A stretch of 64,000 bases of DNA from Pirellulales bacterium (GTDB taxonomy: Bacteria; Planctomycetota; Planctomycetia; Pirellulales; Thermoguttaceae), in the NCBI GenBank assembly GCA_016931995.1, contig JAFGDS010000059.1:1-64000 (forward strand), written 5' to 3'. The notes below the pieces were generated by a model that was not told where the DNA came from, did no database searches, and worked only from the letters and a program-made list of their open reading frames with translations. Position numbers and translations under genes: made by a program. Below, piece by piece: positions 27,539 through 35,660 of the stretch (position 1 is its first letter; the number at the start of each line of letters is the position of its first letter).

Positions 27539-27935
27539 CGCACTGGCTCCAGCGAGCCCCGACAGAGGGTCTCGGAAGGATACGTCCTCGTGCTGAAGGT
27601 GCAAGTCGGGTGCCAATGCGGTCCAACCGGGCGGCGAGCGTGCCGAAATCGCCATAAGACGCATATTGGCAATGGTTTATAAAGAGCGCGTCCGGCTGGA
27701 TCAGACGCCGTTCTGAAGGACCTCGGCCACCACGGGGACGCGTGCCCTGCCAAATCGGCAGGAGTCCGTCAGGCACAGCCTGACCTACGGGTGATTGTCT
27801 TGCGGACGTGCCGGCCCCCCGCTTGGATACGCCCTCCGGCCTACACTACCCCAGGCGGGATGGTTTGTTAGAATCCGGGCTTCGGGTCCGGCTGGACGGT
27901 CAGAAGTCACGCAAGCGAACGGGAAAGGCTGCCCC

Positions 27936-30203
27936 ATGTCAGAACAAGGCGCACACGGCGGATTGGACGCGGCACGGCGCGGAATCGACGGTTTTCTGCA
28001 AAACGCCCGGGCGGCGGGCCAGATCGACCAGCAATCGTACGAGCAGGCCAACCGCAACGTGGTGGCGCGGCTTGCCGAGTGGCTCCAGGACGAGTCGATC
28101 GCGGCCATCTCGCCCCATCTGCCCGAAGGGCTCCGCCGAGCCATTGCCGAGGAGCGTTGGGAGGACCTGGTGAACGCCTTCCGCCAGCCGGCCCGCTTCG
28201 GCACGGGCGGCATCCGCGGCATGATGGCCTTCCACAAGAAGGCCATCGAGCAATTGGCCGCCGAGGGGATCGGCGCGCCCATCCTCAAGGGCACGAACAC
28301 GATGAACGACGTCGTGTTTCTCTTGACATCGGTGGGCGTGGCCAAGTTCGGCAAGCAGCAGCGGCCGGCGCTGGACCGCGTGGTGATCGGCTACGACAGC
28401 CGCATCCGCGGGCAGGACTTTGCCCAAGCGATCGCCGAACTATTCCTCTACTACGGCTACACGGTCTACTTCTTCGACGAGCCCTGTCCGTATCCCGAGA
28501 TGACCTTTGCGATTCCCTATAGCGAGATCAAGGGCGACATCGGCATTCTGATTTCGGCCAGCCACAACGATTACCGTTACAACGGGTACAAGCTATCCTG
28601 CGCGAACGGGTCGCAGTTCGACCCCAAGCAGCGGGACGAGATGTACGAGCAGCACATCGCCAAGGCCCGCCCGGCCGACGCGCGGCGGATGCCCTTTGCC
28701 GAGGCGCCGCGGGATAAGCTCGTTTTTCTGGGTGGAAACGAACCTCTGCCCGACTTCGACTATCTGGGCCGGGAGGACCGCATCATCAACGTACATCGCG
28801 CCCACTGCGAGCACGTCAAGTCCTTTCTGCTCACGCCCGACCTGGCCAAGCGGCAGAAGGCCTCGGCCTCGCCGCTTTGCATCGCGTATTGCGCGTTCCA
28901 CGGGGCGGGCCGCCGGGCCGTGCCGCGGCTGTTGAAGGAGGTGGGCTTTAACGACGTGCGGGTGATTACGCACGGCGGGCTGAATGACTTAAACGGCCTC
29001 TTTCCGTCGTTTTCGAGCGAGGCCGGCAAGGAGCAGCAGCCCGATCCCGGCGACCCTCGCGCCGCCAAGACGGCCGTCAAGGCGTTTGAGGACCAGAAAG
29101 ACCTGGGCAGCTTCGACGACGTGGATATCTTGATCGGAACCGACCCGGACGCCGACCGCTGCGGCGTGGTGGTCAAGGTGCCCCAGGATCAACGATCGCT
29201 TTGCGGCGGCGAGGATTGGACGCTTCTGTCGGCCGACAGCATGTGGGCGCTGGTGCTGTGGTACCGGTTCCAACGCGAGATCGAGCGGCACGGCCGGGTG
29301 CTGGACGCGGATAAAAAGTTCATCGTCCTGTCGCACACCACGTCCGACAGCATCGTGCTCTTGGCGCGCAAGCACGGCCTGGGCGTCATCAAGACGTGGG
29401 TGGGCTTCGCCGCGCTGGCCGCGGCGGTGCGCGACGTGTGGGAAGGCAAGGAAGTGATCGACCTGGTCGAGGGCCGCACGTCGCCGCGGGCGGAATTGTG
29501 CCATCCGTTCGTCTGCGAGTATCAGGACGTGAAGCAGGGGGCTCGATCGTTCAACGTCGCCGCGATGGAGCAGAGCAACGGTTTTTCCATCCTCGGCGGT
29601 CCTCCGCCCGACGCGCGGTCGCTCGGCGTGGGCGGCCACGTCCGCGACAAGGACGGCACGTTGGCCGCGCTTCTCATTGCCGAGATCGCGGCCTGGGCCA
29701 AGGAGCGGGGCGCCACGCTCTTCGAGCTGATCGACCGCGAGATCTTCCTCGACCCGGCGATCGGGCTGTTCGTGAACCACTACGAGCCCGATCCCTTGGA
29801 CGGCGAATACCCCGGCATCCAGGGCGACCGTAAGAAGAAGGACATCCTCCGCCGCGCGCTGGGCTACTTCCAGCTTGCCCTGGCCGGCGACATGACCATC
29901 GCCGGGCGAAAGGTGACGGGCGCGGCTCTCTACCGCACCGGCAAATACGACGCCATCTACGAGCCCACCCACGACTTCCAGTTCCCCGACGAGGGCGTCC
30001 GGCTCTACCTCGGCAGCCCCTTGAGTCACCTTACGGTTCGTCCCTCGGGCACGGGCAACTCGCTGCGGTTCCACGTGCAGCTTCACGAGCCGCACCCCGG
30101 CCCGGGCCTGCCCGAGTTGATCGAGAAGAAGAAGGACCTCGCCGCCGCGGCGGTGGCCGTCGTCGACGAGATCCGCCGCATGCTCGACGCGCCGCGGGCG
30201 TAA
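27936..30203 (+). CDS. Large alpha-D-phosphohexomutase (PGM/PMM family)
   Basis: This is a 755-residue phosphosugar mutase interconverting hexose 1- and 6-phosphates. The substrate-binding and catalytic motifs are RFGTGGIRGMM (residues 87-97), phosphoserine Ser209 in ISASHNDYRYNGYK, the metal loop GTDPDADRCGV, the sugar loop in EGRTSPRAEL and the phosphate loop VRPSGTGNSLRF. At 755 residues it is about 200 longer than most PGM/PMM enzymes. The excess is an N-terminal lead of about 80 residues and insertions in the middle domains. ATG 27936 follows GGGAAAGG and starts a well-formed helix. Glucose-, mannose- or glucosamine-phosphate specificity cannot be decided. It may feed nucleotide-sugar synthesis for the polysaccharide locus. 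Confidence 0.92.
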   Translation: MSEQGAHGGLDAARRGIDGFLQNARAAGQIDQQSYEQANRNVVARLAEWLQDESIAAISPHLPEGLRRAIAEERWEDLVNAFRQPARFGTGGIRGMMAFHKKAIEQLAAEGIGAPILKGTNTMNDVVFLLTSVGVAKFGKQQRPALDRVVIGYDSRIRGQDFAQAIAELFLYYGYTVYFFDEPCPYPEMTFAIPYSEIKGDIGILISASHNDYRYNGYKLSCANGSQFDPKQRDEMYEQHIAKARPADARRMPFAEAPRDKLVFLGGNEPLPDFDYLGREDRIINVHRAHCEHVKSFLLTPDLAKRQKASASPLCIAYCAFHGAGRRAVPRLLKEVGFNDVRVITHGGLNDLNGLFPSFSSEAGKEQQPDPGDPRAAKTAVKAFEDQKDLGSFDDVDILIGTDPDADRCGVVVKVPQDQRSLCGGEDWTLLSADSMWALVLWYRFQREIERHGRVLDADKKFIVLSHTTSDSIVLLARKHGLGVIKTWVGFAALAAAVRDVWEGKEVIDLVEGRTSPRAELCHPFVCEYQDVKQGARSFNVAAMEQSNGFSILGGPPPDARSLGVGGHVRDKDGTLAALLIAEIAAWAKERGATLFELIDREIFLDPAIGLFVNHYEPDPLDGEYPGIQGDRKKKDILRRALGYFQLALAGDMTIAGRKVTGAALYRTGKYDAIYEPTHDFQFPDEGVRLYLGSPLSHLTVRPSGTGNSLRFHVQLHEPHPGPGLPELIEKKKDLAAAAVAVVDEIRRMLDAPRA

Positions 30204-30585
30204 GGCCTCCACTCTCCCCTCTCCCGCCTCGCGGGAGAGGGGCCGCACGGTGAGGGGATTCTCCCGCCGCGTTGGCCGCGGGCTTTTCGACCAGCCGGGC
30301 GCGTCGGAAGAACCGATACGCGCGGCGTTTTCGTGCCGGACGCGCGGTGGGAGGCGTTCGGCTTGGAAAAACCGCGCCAGTCGGACCCGGCTCGAGCGGG
30401 CCGCCGCGCGGCTGGTAGCGGGCGTGTCCGAAGTGCGCGATCTGCCGGTTCGTGCGGATGCCCGCGATGTGTGGCGGGCCGTGGAATCGCTCCGCCGCCG
30501 CCCGTCGATGGGCCGATACCTCGGGTAGTCCAGCCGTACAGCCGCTCGATTGCCGCGAGCGGGTGGAGTCATTCGAGGAGCACGC
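30204..30585. other. 382-nt gap holding family B repeat copy 4
   Basis: No convincing gene is seen. A 92-codon open frame from 30250 is arginine-rich and begins inside the repeat. The gap contains the hairpin at 30211-30260. Confidence 0.5.
30211..30260. repeat. Dispersed palindromic repeat, family B, copy 4
   Basis: CTCTCCCCTCTCCCGC, loop CTC, then GCGGGAGAGGGG and a GGTGAGGGGATT arm. It starts 8 nt after the phosphohexomutase stop and is in reverse orientation to copies 2 and 3. It may act as a stop or mRNA-stabilising hairpin. Confidence 0.88.
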
Positions 30586-30891
30586 ATGAAGAAAGACACC
30601 TTCCGGATTGTCACGCGAGGGACCGACGGAAAAATCTTGATTCGAGATTACGACAGCACGGAGGCGATCATGAAACGGCACATCCAGGTTGGCGTGGACG
30701 ATTGCAGCACGGACCTGGATCTTCGCGGCCTGCCCGTCTTTCGCGGCCTGATCGGCCCGATTCCGGAAGGCGCGAACGTCATCCGCTACGAGTCGCCGGA
30801 GGTATTCGAGACGCTCACCAAGGAGTGGACCATCGAGAAGCCGCAACGTCGCGGCGGCCCGCGACCCCACAACCACGTGCCCAGCGCGTAA
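30586..30891 (+). CDS. Small hypothetical protein
   Basis: This is a 101-residue protein of unknown function. ATG 30586 has a good RBS (GAGGAG, 5 nt upstream). The sequence opens MKKDTFRIVTRGTDGKILIR and has a charged, beta-rich character with two cysteine-poor halves and a basic, Pro-rich end (KPQRRGGPRPHNHVPSA). There is no signal peptide or membrane segment, so it is cytosolic. It is followed by a strong terminator, which supports it being a real transcription unit. I do not recognise a family. Confidence 0.7.
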   Translation: MKKDTFRIVTRGTDGKILIRDYDSTEAIMKRHIQVGVDDCSTDLDLRGLPVFRGLIGPIPEGANVIRYESPEVFETLTKEWTIEKPQRRGGPRPHNHVPSA

Positions 30892-30922
30892 ACCGCGCCG
30901 CACGCGCCACGTGAACCCCACG

Positions 30923-30959
30923 CGCATGGCCAGGCTCGCTTGGCCATGCGTTGTTTTTT
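30923..30959 (+). terminator. Rho-independent terminator after the small hypothetical gene
   Basis: A perfect 10-bp stem, CGCATGGCCA and TGGCCATGCG, around an 8-nt loop is followed by TTGTTTTTT. It begins 31 nt past the stop codon and ends just before the convergent fliM gene. Confidence 0.93.
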
Positions 30960-30971
30960 GGGCCGTGCATG

Positions 30972-32024
30972 TCACTTCACGGCCGAGGGCGGCGGCTTGG
31001 TGATCTGCTCGTCGACGCAGACGGCCTTGTGGCCTTTGTACGCGCCCGGCTGGGCGAGGAATTTGGCCAGACCCTCGACGGTGACCAGAAGCGGCCGGTG
31101 CACGTCCTGCTCGGTCGTGATGACGTCGCCCACGCGCAGGCCGATCAGTTCGCCCGTGCTAATGTTCGTGCGGGCCAACTGCACCCTCAACTCGACCAAC
31201 GAGCTGCGCAGGGCTTCGGAGATTTGCCGGATGGTGTCGGGCGTGGCCTCGCGGCGGCCGTACGCCACCCAACTGTTGGCCGAGAGCTTGCTGCTGATCC
31301 GTTCGATCGTATTGTACGGGATGCACAAATTCACCATCCCGCGGACTTCGCCGATCGTGAGCTCGAAACTGATGAGCACCACCACTTCGTTGGGCGGCAC
31401 GATCTGGACCAACTGCGGATTGCTCTCCACGCGAATGACTTCCAGATTCAGGTCGAGCACGTTTTCCCACGCGCGGTGGAGCTCTTCGAGGAAGAGATTC
31501 GTGATCCGCGAGACCAGGCGCAGCTCGATTTCGGTCAGCGGTCGGCGGGCAAGCGGCCCGCCTTCCCGCCCCCCGCCCAGCAGGCGGTCGATGATGGGGT
31601 AAAGGATGGAAGGGTTGATGTCGAGGATCAGATTGCCTTCCAGCGGCTCGGCCTTCAGCAGGTTGAAGCAGGTGGGGTTTTCGAGGCTGAAGACGAACTC
31701 GCTGTAGGTGAGCTGGTCGACGCTGGTGAGCTTCACCTCGACCATGCTGCGGAGCATGGCCGACAGGCCCGCCGCGAAATTGCGCCCAAAGCCCTCGTGC
31801 AGCGTCTGCAGCGCCCGCATCTGCTCCTTGCCGACGCGCTCGGGCCGCTTGAAGTCGTAGGGCGTGATCTTCTCGCGGGGGCGCGCGGCGCCGGCCGCCG
31901 AGGGCATCGGCGGGGCCTTGGGCATGTCCGGCGGCGGCGCCATCTCGGTCGCCAGGTGGCCCCCGGCCGACATCGCGCTGAGCAGGCTCTCGACTTCCGC
32001 CTGGCTGAGAACGTCTCCGCTCAT
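30972..32024 (-). CDS. fliM: Flagellar motor switch protein FliM
   Basis: This is a 350-residue switch-complex protein that binds CheY-P and sets the direction of flagellar rotation. The N-terminal CheY-binding peptide is conserved (LSQAEVESLLSAM, residues 6-18), followed by a Pro/Ala linker. The middle domain (about 55-240) has typical GRNFAAGLSAMLR and RIESNPQ-like blocks. The C-terminal SpoA/FliN-like domain (about 260-335) includes ELRVQLARTNISTGELIGLRVGDVI. It starts 13 nt after proA with RBS AAAAGGGCGAG, so it is likely translated from the proA transcript. No other flagellar gene is in the window. Confidence 0.95.
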   Translation of the reverse strand: MSGDVLSQAEVESLLSAMSAGGHLATEMAPPPDMPKAPPMPSAAGAARPREKITPYDFKRPERVGKEQMRALQTLHEGFGRNFAAGLSAMLRSMVEVKLTSVDQLTYSEFVFSLENPTCFNLLKAEPLEGNLILDINPSILYPIIDRLLGGGREGGPLARRPLTEIELRLVSRITNLFLEELHRAWENVLDLNLEVIRVESNPQLVQIVPPNEVVVLISFELTIGEVRGMVNLCIPYNTIERISSKLSANSWVAYGRREATPDTIRQISEALRSSLVELRVQLARTNISTGELIGLRVGDVITTEQDVHRPLLVTVEGLAKFLAQPGAYKGHKAVCVDEQITKPPPSAVK

Positions 32025-32037
32025 CGGCTCGCCCTTT

Positions 32038-33309
32038 TCAACCCCGTATCTGCCCCGTGCCGTAACACACGTACTTGTAGCTGGTCAGCTCCTCCAGGCC
32101 GCAAGGCCCGCGGGCGTGGAACTTGTCGGTGCTGATGCCGATTTCCGCCCCCAGGCCGAACTCGCCGCCGTCGTTGAACCGCGTGCTCGCGTTGATCATC
32201 ACGGCGGAGCTGTCCACCCGCGCGGCGAACTGGCGGGCCGCGTCCAGGTCGCGCGTGACGATCGCGTCGGTATGGCGCGAACCGTACGCGTTGACGTGCT
32301 CGATGGCCTCGTCCAGCGACCCGACCACCTTGATCGAAATCACCGGCCCAAGATATTCCGTCCGATGATCCTCGTCGGTCGAGTCCAAAGCACCTGGCAG
32401 ATGCCGCTTGGCTTCCGCGTCGGCGCGGAGCTCGATGCCGCGGTTGGCCAGCTCCTCGCCAATCCGCGGCAGGATCGAGCCGGCCACGTCGGCGTGGACC
32501 ACGAGCGACTCCGCCGCGTTGCACACGCCCATCCGCTGGCACTTCGCGTTGACGACGATCCGCACGGCCACGTCGGGGTCGGCCGCCTTGTCGACGTAGA
32601 CGTGGCAATTGCCGGCGAAATGCTTGATGACGGGCATTTTCGCCTCGGCCGTGACGCGGCGGATGAGCCCCTCGCCGCCGCGGGGAATGGCCACGTCGAT
32701 CAGCTCCGGCATATTGAGGAAGTGGCCCACCGCGTCGCGATCCGGCGTGTCGACCAACTGCACGGCGTCGCCGGGCAAGCCCGTCTCGGAGGCCGCCTCG
32801 GCCATGATCTGGGCGATCGCCCGGCTGGAATGGGCCGCCTCCTTGCCCCCGCGAAGAATCACCGCGTTGCCGCTCTTGACGCACAGCGCGGCCGCGTCGG
32901 CCGTCACGTTGGGGCGCGACTCGTAGATGAAGAAGATCACCCCGAGCGGCACCCGCACTTTTTGCACTTCAAGTCCATTCGGCCGGATCGACGAGCGGAT
33001 GATCTCGCCCACCGGATCGGGCAGTTGGGCCACCTCGACCAGGGCCGCGGCCACGGCCTCGATCCGCTCGGGCGTGAGCCGCAGGCGATCGATCTGGGCG
33101 TCGGATAGGCCATAGTCGGGCGCGGCGGCCAGGTCCAGCCGGTTGGCCTCGGCCAGGGCCACGCCGCGCTCGCCCAATAGATCCGCGCCGCGGCGCAGCC
33201 ACGCCTGCTTCTGGGCCCCGGTAACCAGGGCCAGCTCGGCGGCCGCCCGCTTCGCCCGCTGCGCCATGGCCTGACAGTAGGCCCGAAGGTCGTCCTGCCC
33301 TGCGCTCAT
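32038..33309 (-). CDS. proA: Glutamate-5-semialdehyde dehydrogenase (gamma-glutamyl phosphate reductase)
   Basis: This is a 423-residue aldehyde-dehydrogenase-fold enzyme reducing gamma-glutamyl phosphate with NADPH, the second step of proline synthesis. ATG 33309 leads into the usual N-terminal helix (CQAMAQRAKRAAAEL); a longer upstream frame has no homology. Diagnostic blocks are VPLGVIFFIYESRPNVT, GNAVILRGGKEA, PRGGEGLIRRV and the active-site Cys in CQRMGVCNAAESLVVH, with GPCGLEELTSYKYV at the end. The length is normal. It is the first gene of a proA-fliM pair. proB (glutamate kinase) is not nearby. Confidence 0.96.
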   Translation of the reverse strand: MSAGQDDLRAYCQAMAQRAKRAAAELALVTGAQKQAWLRRGADLLGERGVALAEANRLDLAAAPDYGLSDAQIDRLRLTPERIEAVAAALVEVAQLPDPVGEIIRSSIRPNGLEVQKVRVPLGVIFFIYESRPNVTADAAALCVKSGNAVILRGGKEAAHSSRAIAQIMAEAASETGLPGDAVQLVDTPDRDAVGHFLNMPELIDVAIPRGGEGLIRRVTAEAKMPVIKHFAGNCHVYVDKAADPDVAVRIVVNAKCQRMGVCNAAESLVVHADVAGSILPRIGEELANRGIELRADAEAKRHLPGALDSTDEDHRTEYLGPVISIKVVGSLDEAIEHVNAYGSRHTDAIVTRDLDAARQFAARVDSSAVMINASTRFNDGGEFGLGAEIGISTDKFHARGPCGLEELTSYKYVCYGTGQIRG

Positions 33310-33681
33310 CGTCCACCCTCGCGGTACACCATCCGCCACACCCCGGCCAGAACAATCCGCCCCGCGAGGAAGTATTGCGAGAACCGTTTCCCGAGTCAAC
33401 GGAGATTGGGAGGGCTGGCGCGACGGCGAGGAATAGCGAACGCAACACCTTGCCACCCCGCCAATGGGAGGGCATTCATGCAAAATAGAATAAGCCCAGA
33501 TTATACCCCGTTGACAGGGGGGCTAAACCCTAACACAATGGAGCCTGATTGGGCCGACGCCAGGGATCCAGCAGGTCGGGTCTCCGAGCCGACATGCGCG
33601 GTTCCCGCAGCGCCGCGTCGGATCGATCGAGGCGTCTTCGTCTTCTTCCCGGGATAGGCGAGATCACAAGGAGCACCAGAG

Positions 33682-35574
33682 GTGAGAAAATCCATCATCG
33701 CGGCATTATTGGCGGGCGCGTGCGTCGCGTTTTTGCCGGGCGTGGCGGCGCCGGCGGACTATTCCTGGACGGGCCCCGTGTCGGGCGACTGGTCCGACCC
33801 GGCCCTGTGGACGCCAACCGGCGTGCCCGGGACCGATCCGGCCGACACGGCCTCGATCACGGCGGCCACGGGCGTACCCTACACGGTGACCGGCCTGCGA
33901 TCGCTTTCGGCGTTCACGCTCGACTCGCTCGACGCCACGGTGCTGCTGGCGACCGCGATGCAGCAAGTCTCCGTCAACGGACCCTATGTATTTCAGAACG
34001 GCACGGTCGCCTGCGCCCGCTCCATGACCTGGGCCGGCAGCGGCACGTTAACAAACCGCGCGGAGATGTCGATCCTCGACAACGTCTGGATGCACTGCCC
34101 CTTCGTGCAAAATGGCATTCTGGATATCAAGAGTGTCGTTAACTCAACCTACTATTCCGGCGCGAGGTTCACCGTGGACAACGGCTTCACGAACATCGGG
34201 AACATTACGCTCGGTTCCACCGATCCTTTGTTCGGTAGCCGACTCACGGTGCTCAACGGGACGTTGGCCAACAAGGGCTGGATCATGACTTTCGCCGGCG
34301 CGGGCGGTGCCCGTGAGATTGACGCCACGGTGGTCAACGACGGCGACATCCTCGTGTACGCTGATACAGCCTTCATCAAATCGGGTGGCGTACACGTCAA
34401 CCGCAACATGGTTCAGGTTGACCCCGGCAAGACGCTCACCATCACCGGACGCGACAACGACATTGGCCTTGTCGGCGGCCAGACCTTCAGCCAGGACGCC
34501 GGCACGCTCCAGATCGACGGCACGCTAGCCATCACCAACGGCGCCACGTTCAACTACAACGGAGGGACCATCCTGGGGACCGTGCTGTTCACGGAGGACG
34601 CGGACTCGTCCTATCCAAAATACATCAACTACCTGAATATCGCGGCCGGCGCGACCGAGCCGGCCGCATTCCTCGTTCGCGGCATGTGCGTCCTCGGCGG
34701 CGACGTCCACGCCGGCCAGACGATCACGGTCGGCTCGCGCGACTGGATCTGGAGCGGCACGATCGCCGGCAGGATCGGCGGCACGCTGGGGATGCAGGGC
34801 AGCCACACGAACCACGGAACGATTACCATCGGCGAATACGGCGGCGCCCTGAGCGGCGACACCCTCGTCAACGCCGGCCTCCTCAACGTCAACGCGGCCT
34901 CGGCTCCCGGCAACACGAGCGGCATCGCTCTCAGCCTGACCAACAACGGAGAGGTCAACGTCGTCACGCCCGTGATGCTCGCCAAGAACAACGGCGAGTA
35001 CACGAACAACGGCGTCTTCCGCCTTCACAACACCGCGATGACGCTGAAGCAGTGCCGTCAATTCACCAACGGGCCGGACGGCACGTTTTCCGGCGCGGGC
35101 ACGATCGACGTTCGGGAGGCGACGTACTTCCCCCCGGCCAATGAAGGCGTGTTCATGAACGAAGGAACTCTCGCCCCGGGGCTCTCCATCGGGACGCTTG
35201 CCTTCAATGGGTTTCAGTCGCCCAAGGCGTTCGCCCAATCCGATTCCGGCGTGCTGGAAATCGAAATCGGCGAGGCGGGCCACGACCTCTTGGCCATCAC
35301 CGGCACGGCCGCGCTGGCCGGCCTGCTCGACGTGCAGCTTTTCGACGGATTCACGCCGCAGTGGGGCGACGCGTTCGACGTGGTGACCACGACGCGCGGC
35401 ATCACGGACTACGGCCTGGCCCTTGCGCCCGAGGACCGAGGGCTGTGGACCGTGCAGTACGTCGACGACGGCAACACGCTCCGGCTCGTGTGCGTGCCCG
35501 AGCCCGCGACCATTGCGATGCTGATCGCCGGCGGTCTGGGTTTGCTCGCGGTCGCGAGGCGACGACCGTGGTAG
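33682..35574 (+). CDS. PEP-CTERM beta-strand repeat protein (autotransporter-like), paralog 1
   Basis: This is a 630-residue exported protein. GTG 33682 is preceded by AAGGAG and begins a signal peptide (RKSIIAALLAGACVAFLPGV). The body is made of repeated Gly/Asn/Thr-rich beta-strands such as SGTLTNRAEM, NGTLANKGWI and DAGTLQIDGTL, typical of right-handed beta-helix secreted proteins. A C-terminal cap (DSGVLEIEIGEAGHDLLAIT onward) precedes VPEPATIAMLIAGGLGLLAV then ARRRPW, a PEP-CTERM signal. It would be cleaved and anchored by an exosortase. A close paralog lies 86 nt downstream. The function is unknown; a surface or matrix structural role is inferred. Confidence 0.92.
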   Translation: MRKSIIAALLAGACVAFLPGVAAPADYSWTGPVSGDWSDPALWTPTGVPGTDPADTASITAATGVPYTVTGLRSLSAFTLDSLDATVLLATAMQQVSVNGPYVFQNGTVACARSMTWAGSGTLTNRAEMSILDNVWMHCPFVQNGILDIKSVVNSTYYSGARFTVDNGFTNIGNITLGSTDPLFGSRLTVLNGTLANKGWIMTFAGAGGAREIDATVVNDGDILVYADTAFIKSGGVHVNRNMVQVDPGKTLTITGRDNDIGLVGGQTFSQDAGTLQIDGTLAITNGATFNYNGGTILGTVLFTEDADSSYPKYINYLNIAAGATEPAAFLVRGMCVLGGDVHAGQTITVGSRDWIWSGTIAGRIGGTLGMQGSHTNHGTITIGEYGGALSGDTLVNAGLLNVNAASAPGNTSGIALSLTNNGEVNVVTPVMLAKNNGEYTNNGVFRLHNTAMTLKQCRQFTNGPDGTFSGAGTIDVREATYFPPANEGVFMNEGTLAPGLSIGTLAFNGFQSPKAFAQSDSGVLEIEIGEAGHDLLAITGTAALAGLLDVQLFDGFTPQWGDAFDVVTTTRGITDYGLALAPEDRGLWTVQYVDDGNTLRLVCVPEPATIAMLIAGGLGLLAVARRRPW

Positions 35575-35660
35575 ATCCTCTTGGATAACGATACCCATTG
35601 GGCTCTCGTTCGGCATTCTCCATACCATGCGTGCTCTCCTTTTCCCGTGGAGACGGATTG

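Noticed and set aside
30250-30528. 92-codon open frame between the phosphohexomutase and the small hypothetical
   Set aside because: Starts inside a palindromic repeat and is Arg-rich without structure.
33484-33681. Sigma54-type -24/-12 promoter before the PEP-CTERM genes
   Set aside because: Searched because PEP-CTERM genes are often sigma54-controlled elsewhere, but no TGGCAC-N5-TTGC match is present here or before the other two PEP-CTERM genes.
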